Notes under the pieces: model-generated
What the model saw: only the letters and a program-made list of their open reading frames with translations
Told to the model about the DNA's origin: nothing
Database searches by the model: none
NCBI GenBank assembly: GCA_003024985.2
Contig: PXIH01S0013795.1
Reading direction: 5' to 3' (one strand)
Length of the DNA: 10,059 nt
Source: Euperipatoides rowelli
Taxonomy: Eukaryota; Onychophora; Udeonychophora; Euonychophora; Peripatopsidae
In this document: positions 7,838 to 10,059 of the stretch, piece after piece
How the letters are laid out: every line of letters begins with the position of its first letter
How positions within the stretch are numbered: position 1 is the stretch's first letter
Program-made: the position numbers and the translations under genes

Positions 7838-8036
7838 ACAGTGTTCATTCGTAAATTGACCATATTTACCATGTGTGTTATATTTTCCGAATATCTTTGC
7901 AATACTTCATTAAATTTATTGAGCTATGCCATCTTCAGTGTTTCTTCCTTTGTCAGGTTTCCTCCTCTAGTTATCTTCCTGTGTTTTATTAGCGGTGTGC
8001 CATTTTTATGTTGATAATGTGTGATTATGTTCCATG
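7838..8036 (-). pseudogene. Possible internal exon or exon remnant with in-frame stop, unrecognised
   Basis: On the minus strand a strong pyrimidine tract (8072-8041, including CTTCTGCTTCATCGTCCCA) ends in CCAG at 8040-8037, a good 3' splice site. The 199-base segment that follows ends at GTGAGTATG (from 7837), a good 5' splice site. In one frame it reads TRGGNLTKEETLKMA, then a TAG at 7926-7924, then LNKFNEVLQRYSENITHMVN and MVNLRMNT before ending two bases into a codon. The other two frames are blocked early. The stretch around the TAG is purine-rich, as in many exons. It may be a decayed gene piece, a transposase fragment, or a 5' exon with translation starting after the TAG at one of several ATGs. 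The phase fits the exon candidate at 3749 (GT plus T gives a valine codon). I recognise no family. An open frame reaching up to 8115 includes the pyrimidine tract and an N, and is not treated as coding. Confidence 0.3.
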
Positions 8037-8038
8037 CT

Positions 8039-8957
8039 GGTGAAATAACAGATGGGACGATGAAGCAGAAGGAACAGAGTATTAATAAATTTNTGTTTAA
8101 AGATTTTAGATGCATGCCACGTTCAGAATTAATTATGAAACTTATCTAATAAGTTTGATAATAATAGTTGAAGGCTCAAGTTAAGACAGTCATTGTAAAA
8201 AATCATCTGCATTATAGCTACCTGATATGAGGCTAAGCAGTGGTGTTAAACATTTTTTTAATAATTTAAAAAAGCAAAAGCAACAAACAAAATTTTTACC
8301 ATGCAAAAATTGTAAGTGAATAATGTGGACTAGGTTAACAATTCCCAATATTAAAAAAGATAAATGATCAAAATCTTTGGTGATCCAGGAGCACGAACCT
8401 CCACCTTGGAGAACGCACCCTATGCTAATGGTGAATAATCAAGAGAAATTTATGTAAAGTGCCTTCAGCAGCTTTTTTTTTTCTTAGTTCCCTTTTATCC
8501 AGAAGTGCTTGCTTCTTGAATGTTGGTATCAGTATTTAATTATCACCAGCATTTGTCTTATTTAGATATCTGTAATTTATTAAAAATATTTTTGTAGCCT
8601 AACTAAATATAAAAGTATTTGGTAATTTTTTACCAGAAAATTGAAGAAAAAAAAATGTTTACAAGTAAAAACTGTTAATTTTTCTGACACTAATAGCCTC
8701 TTTGCCACTTGCGGCATATAGTGCTGAATTGGAAGGCAGGAGGGATAGTGGATACCCAAAACATGATGTACACTTTACACCTATCAAATTTATACATTCC
8801 CCTTTCCCCCTTTTAGGCTACATTATAGTAAATTTCAAAATATTAAAAAAAAATTGTTTTTATTTCAATGTGACAAAATTTATAGACAAGCCCAAATTAT
8901 TTCCCATATAAGAAAGGGACATGATTATTGAACGCATGTCTATTTAACACAAATTTA
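8039..8957. other. A+T-rich sequence with a GC-richer patch
   Basis: The first part holds the pyrimidine tract before the exon candidate and an ambiguous base at 8093. A patch at about 8378-8432 is more balanced in composition. On the plus strand it lies in a 24-codon frame (MIKIFGDPGARTSTLENAPY and four more residues). On the minus strand it contains GGTTCGTGCTCC, which resembles a polymerase III B box. Neither reading is convincing alone. A 69-codon plus-strand frame beginning at 8702 is of chance length. TAGCCTA lies at 8595 and TAGGCTA at 8814. Confidence 0.45.
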
Positions 8958-8979
8958 CTATATATTAAAAAATATATAG
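8958..8979. repeat. Perfect short inverted repeat
   Basis: CTATATATT and AATATATAG are exact inverted copies separated by AAAA. In DNA this A+T-rich such a structure is only mildly notable. TAGGCTA overlaps its right end (8977-8983), and another lies at 9006-9012. Confidence 0.7.
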
Positions 8980-9240
8980 GCTATGCTCCTACTTACTGAA
9001 CTATATAGGCTAAAATACAATAATATTACTGGTAACCTGATTATCATTTCAATACCAAAAAATATTATAAACCAGCCCAGTTTTCCCCATACTACAGAAT
9101 AAAAACCTACAAGATGAGGGGAATTTTAATTATTTCATTTCAAAGTTATATTTAAGAACTACTTCTTTACATTAATATTGGTTTGACTAGTTAAAAAAAA
9201 ATTAAAACGCTTAAAGAAAATGAAAAAGTTTTCCATCTAC

Positions 9241-9258
9241 TTTTTTTTTTTTTTTTTT
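9241..9258. repeat. T(18) homopolymer
   Basis: An uninterrupted run of 18 T. It could be the A tail of a minus-strand retrotransposed sequence, but the adjacent AAAGTGATAAATA shows no recognisable element body. Confidence 0.95.
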
Positions 9259-9420
9259 GAAAGTGATAAATATAATTAGGGATTTGTGACTTGTCAAATC
9301 TCTGAAGATGTTGATTTCACAAGAGAAACATTTATCAGTTTAAACTTTATCATCATGTCAGTTCCTACTCAATTCCAGGTAATTACTATAGATAATAAAT
9401 CTTCACAAGTTTTTCTTTTT

Positions 9421-9434
9421 CTTCTTCTTCTTCT
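9421..9434. repeat. (CTT)n microsatellite
   Basis: Four full CTT units plus CT, following a T-rich lead-in with CTTTTT from about 9411. Confidence 0.9.
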
Positions 9435-10059
9435 AAGTAAATAGTTGTAGTCTAATTCTTATCTTTATGATGATATACAGTACAGTAAATCTAAAACTTT
9501 AATCCAACAACCAGCACATTTGATTCATTAAGGATATGCAATTTTTTTTCCACTCTTTGTGTCATACTGTTATTTTTTAAGCAACAACAGCAGGGATAGG
9601 TTCAAAATAAAGCAATATAAATATAGATTATCATCATGGTAAAATAAAATAAACTATTAAGTATTTTACAGCCAATACACTGACCAATCAAAGTTCAATC
9701 AGGAACCCAAAGCTTAAATATTACTTATCAAAAAAATTATATACAGTAAAACGAAAAAAAATAAATATTCACATTTGAGCTATAGGAGAAAAGTTATACC
9801 ATTTTAAAGAATTGAACATGCCATAAAGCAAAATTATCTGAGTCATAGTAAAATATTGGGGAGATTGCAGTTTTGGCCACCAATTTTTGACGTAGATACT
9901 TCCAGACATAAGACTAGTTGTTGATAAATTTAATGATATGAGTAAAGGGATAGGTGAAGTCTGAGATCCAGACGTTAGGCGATTTTTGTAGAGCATGTGT
10001 AGATTTGTTTTAGAAATGCAGCCATTAACTCATTAAGAAGGATCCAAAGCGGTAAGTTT
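9435..10059. other. A+T-rich right end, no gene supported
   Basis: A 75-codon minus-strand frame covers 9996-9769, but it has no motif and its length is expected by chance. TACAGTA occurs twice in overlap at 9476-9487 and once at 9742-9748. At the extreme right edge TTTGTTTTAG (10004-10013) and GTAAGT (10052-10057) resemble a splice acceptor and donor around 38 bases on the plus strand. Only sequence beyond the window could support that as an exon. Confidence 0.45.

Larger units (their letters stand above)
8980..9434. other. A+T-rich sequence with homopolymer and CTT runs
   Basis: No gene or element is supported here. The stretch holds an 18-base T run at 9241-9258 and a short CTT microsatellite at 9421-9434. 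Confidence 0.6.

Noticed and set aside
7784-8014. 76-codon plus-strand open frame
   Set aside because: It lies opposite the better-supported minus-strand exon candidate and is mostly the complement of it. Its hydrophobic character comes from T-rich codons.
7784-8115. Penelope-like or other retroelement 3' end, suggested by CTGAAGATGGC on the minus strand
   Set aside because: Only a short word resembles such tails. There is no reverse transcriptase, GIY-YIG motif or terminal structure.
8702-8911. 69-codon plus-strand open frame
   Set aside because: Chance length, no recognisable motif, and the latter half is plain A+T-rich sequence.
9769-9996. 75-codon minus-strand open frame
   Set aside because: No motif, no splice sites worth noting, and a length expected by chance. 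It was checked because its middle looked mildly protein-like.
1-10059. A novel multi-gene system
   Set aside because: No complete gene is visible on either strand. The coding-like pieces are short and uncertain, so any such claim would be invention.

Overview
This window looks like A+T-rich nuclear DNA from an animal, probably an invertebrate; I cannot name a species or clade from it. By eye roughly three quarters of the bases are A or T (not computed). CpG is scarce and the variable sites inside repeats look like CpG decay. No reading frame is long, there are no prokaryote-style gene strings, and transposon-derived repeats and homopolymer runs are common. The word TAGGCTA/TAGCCTA occurs about 14 times, where about one is expected at this composition. 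Two single N bases (5164 and 8093) suggest a draft shotgun assembly.

Layout. 1-398: four copies of a ~97 bp tandem repeat plus a partial fifth, running off the left edge. 1636-2000: what looks like one end of a pogo/Tigger-type DNA transposon, whose subterminal motif has expanded into a ~15 bp tandem array. 3036-3180: a near-perfect hairpin with 71-base arms and a 3-base centre. 3391-3478: T-rich simple sequence. 3602-3749 (minus): a possible terminal coding exon with a possible poly(A) signal at 3540-3545. 4200-4249, 5795-5842, 5883-5936, 6234-6313, 7245-7275 and 8958-8979: smaller inverted repeats. 6815-6964: a tRNA-derived SINE-like segment. 7838-8036 (minus): a possible internal exon with good splice signals at both ends but an in-frame stop. 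The rest is A+T-rich sequence with no feature I can support.

If the two minus-strand exon candidates are real, their splice phases fit (two bases of a codon, then one). Most of the window would then be a ~4 kb intron and flanks of one minus-strand gene or pseudogene, filled with old mobile DNA. That is inference from weak signals and I recognise neither peptide. No complete gene, functional RNA gene, CRISPR array or defence-type system is visible. The most solid observations are the tandem array, the transposon-end expansion, the long hairpin, the SINE-like element and the TAGGCTA word excess.
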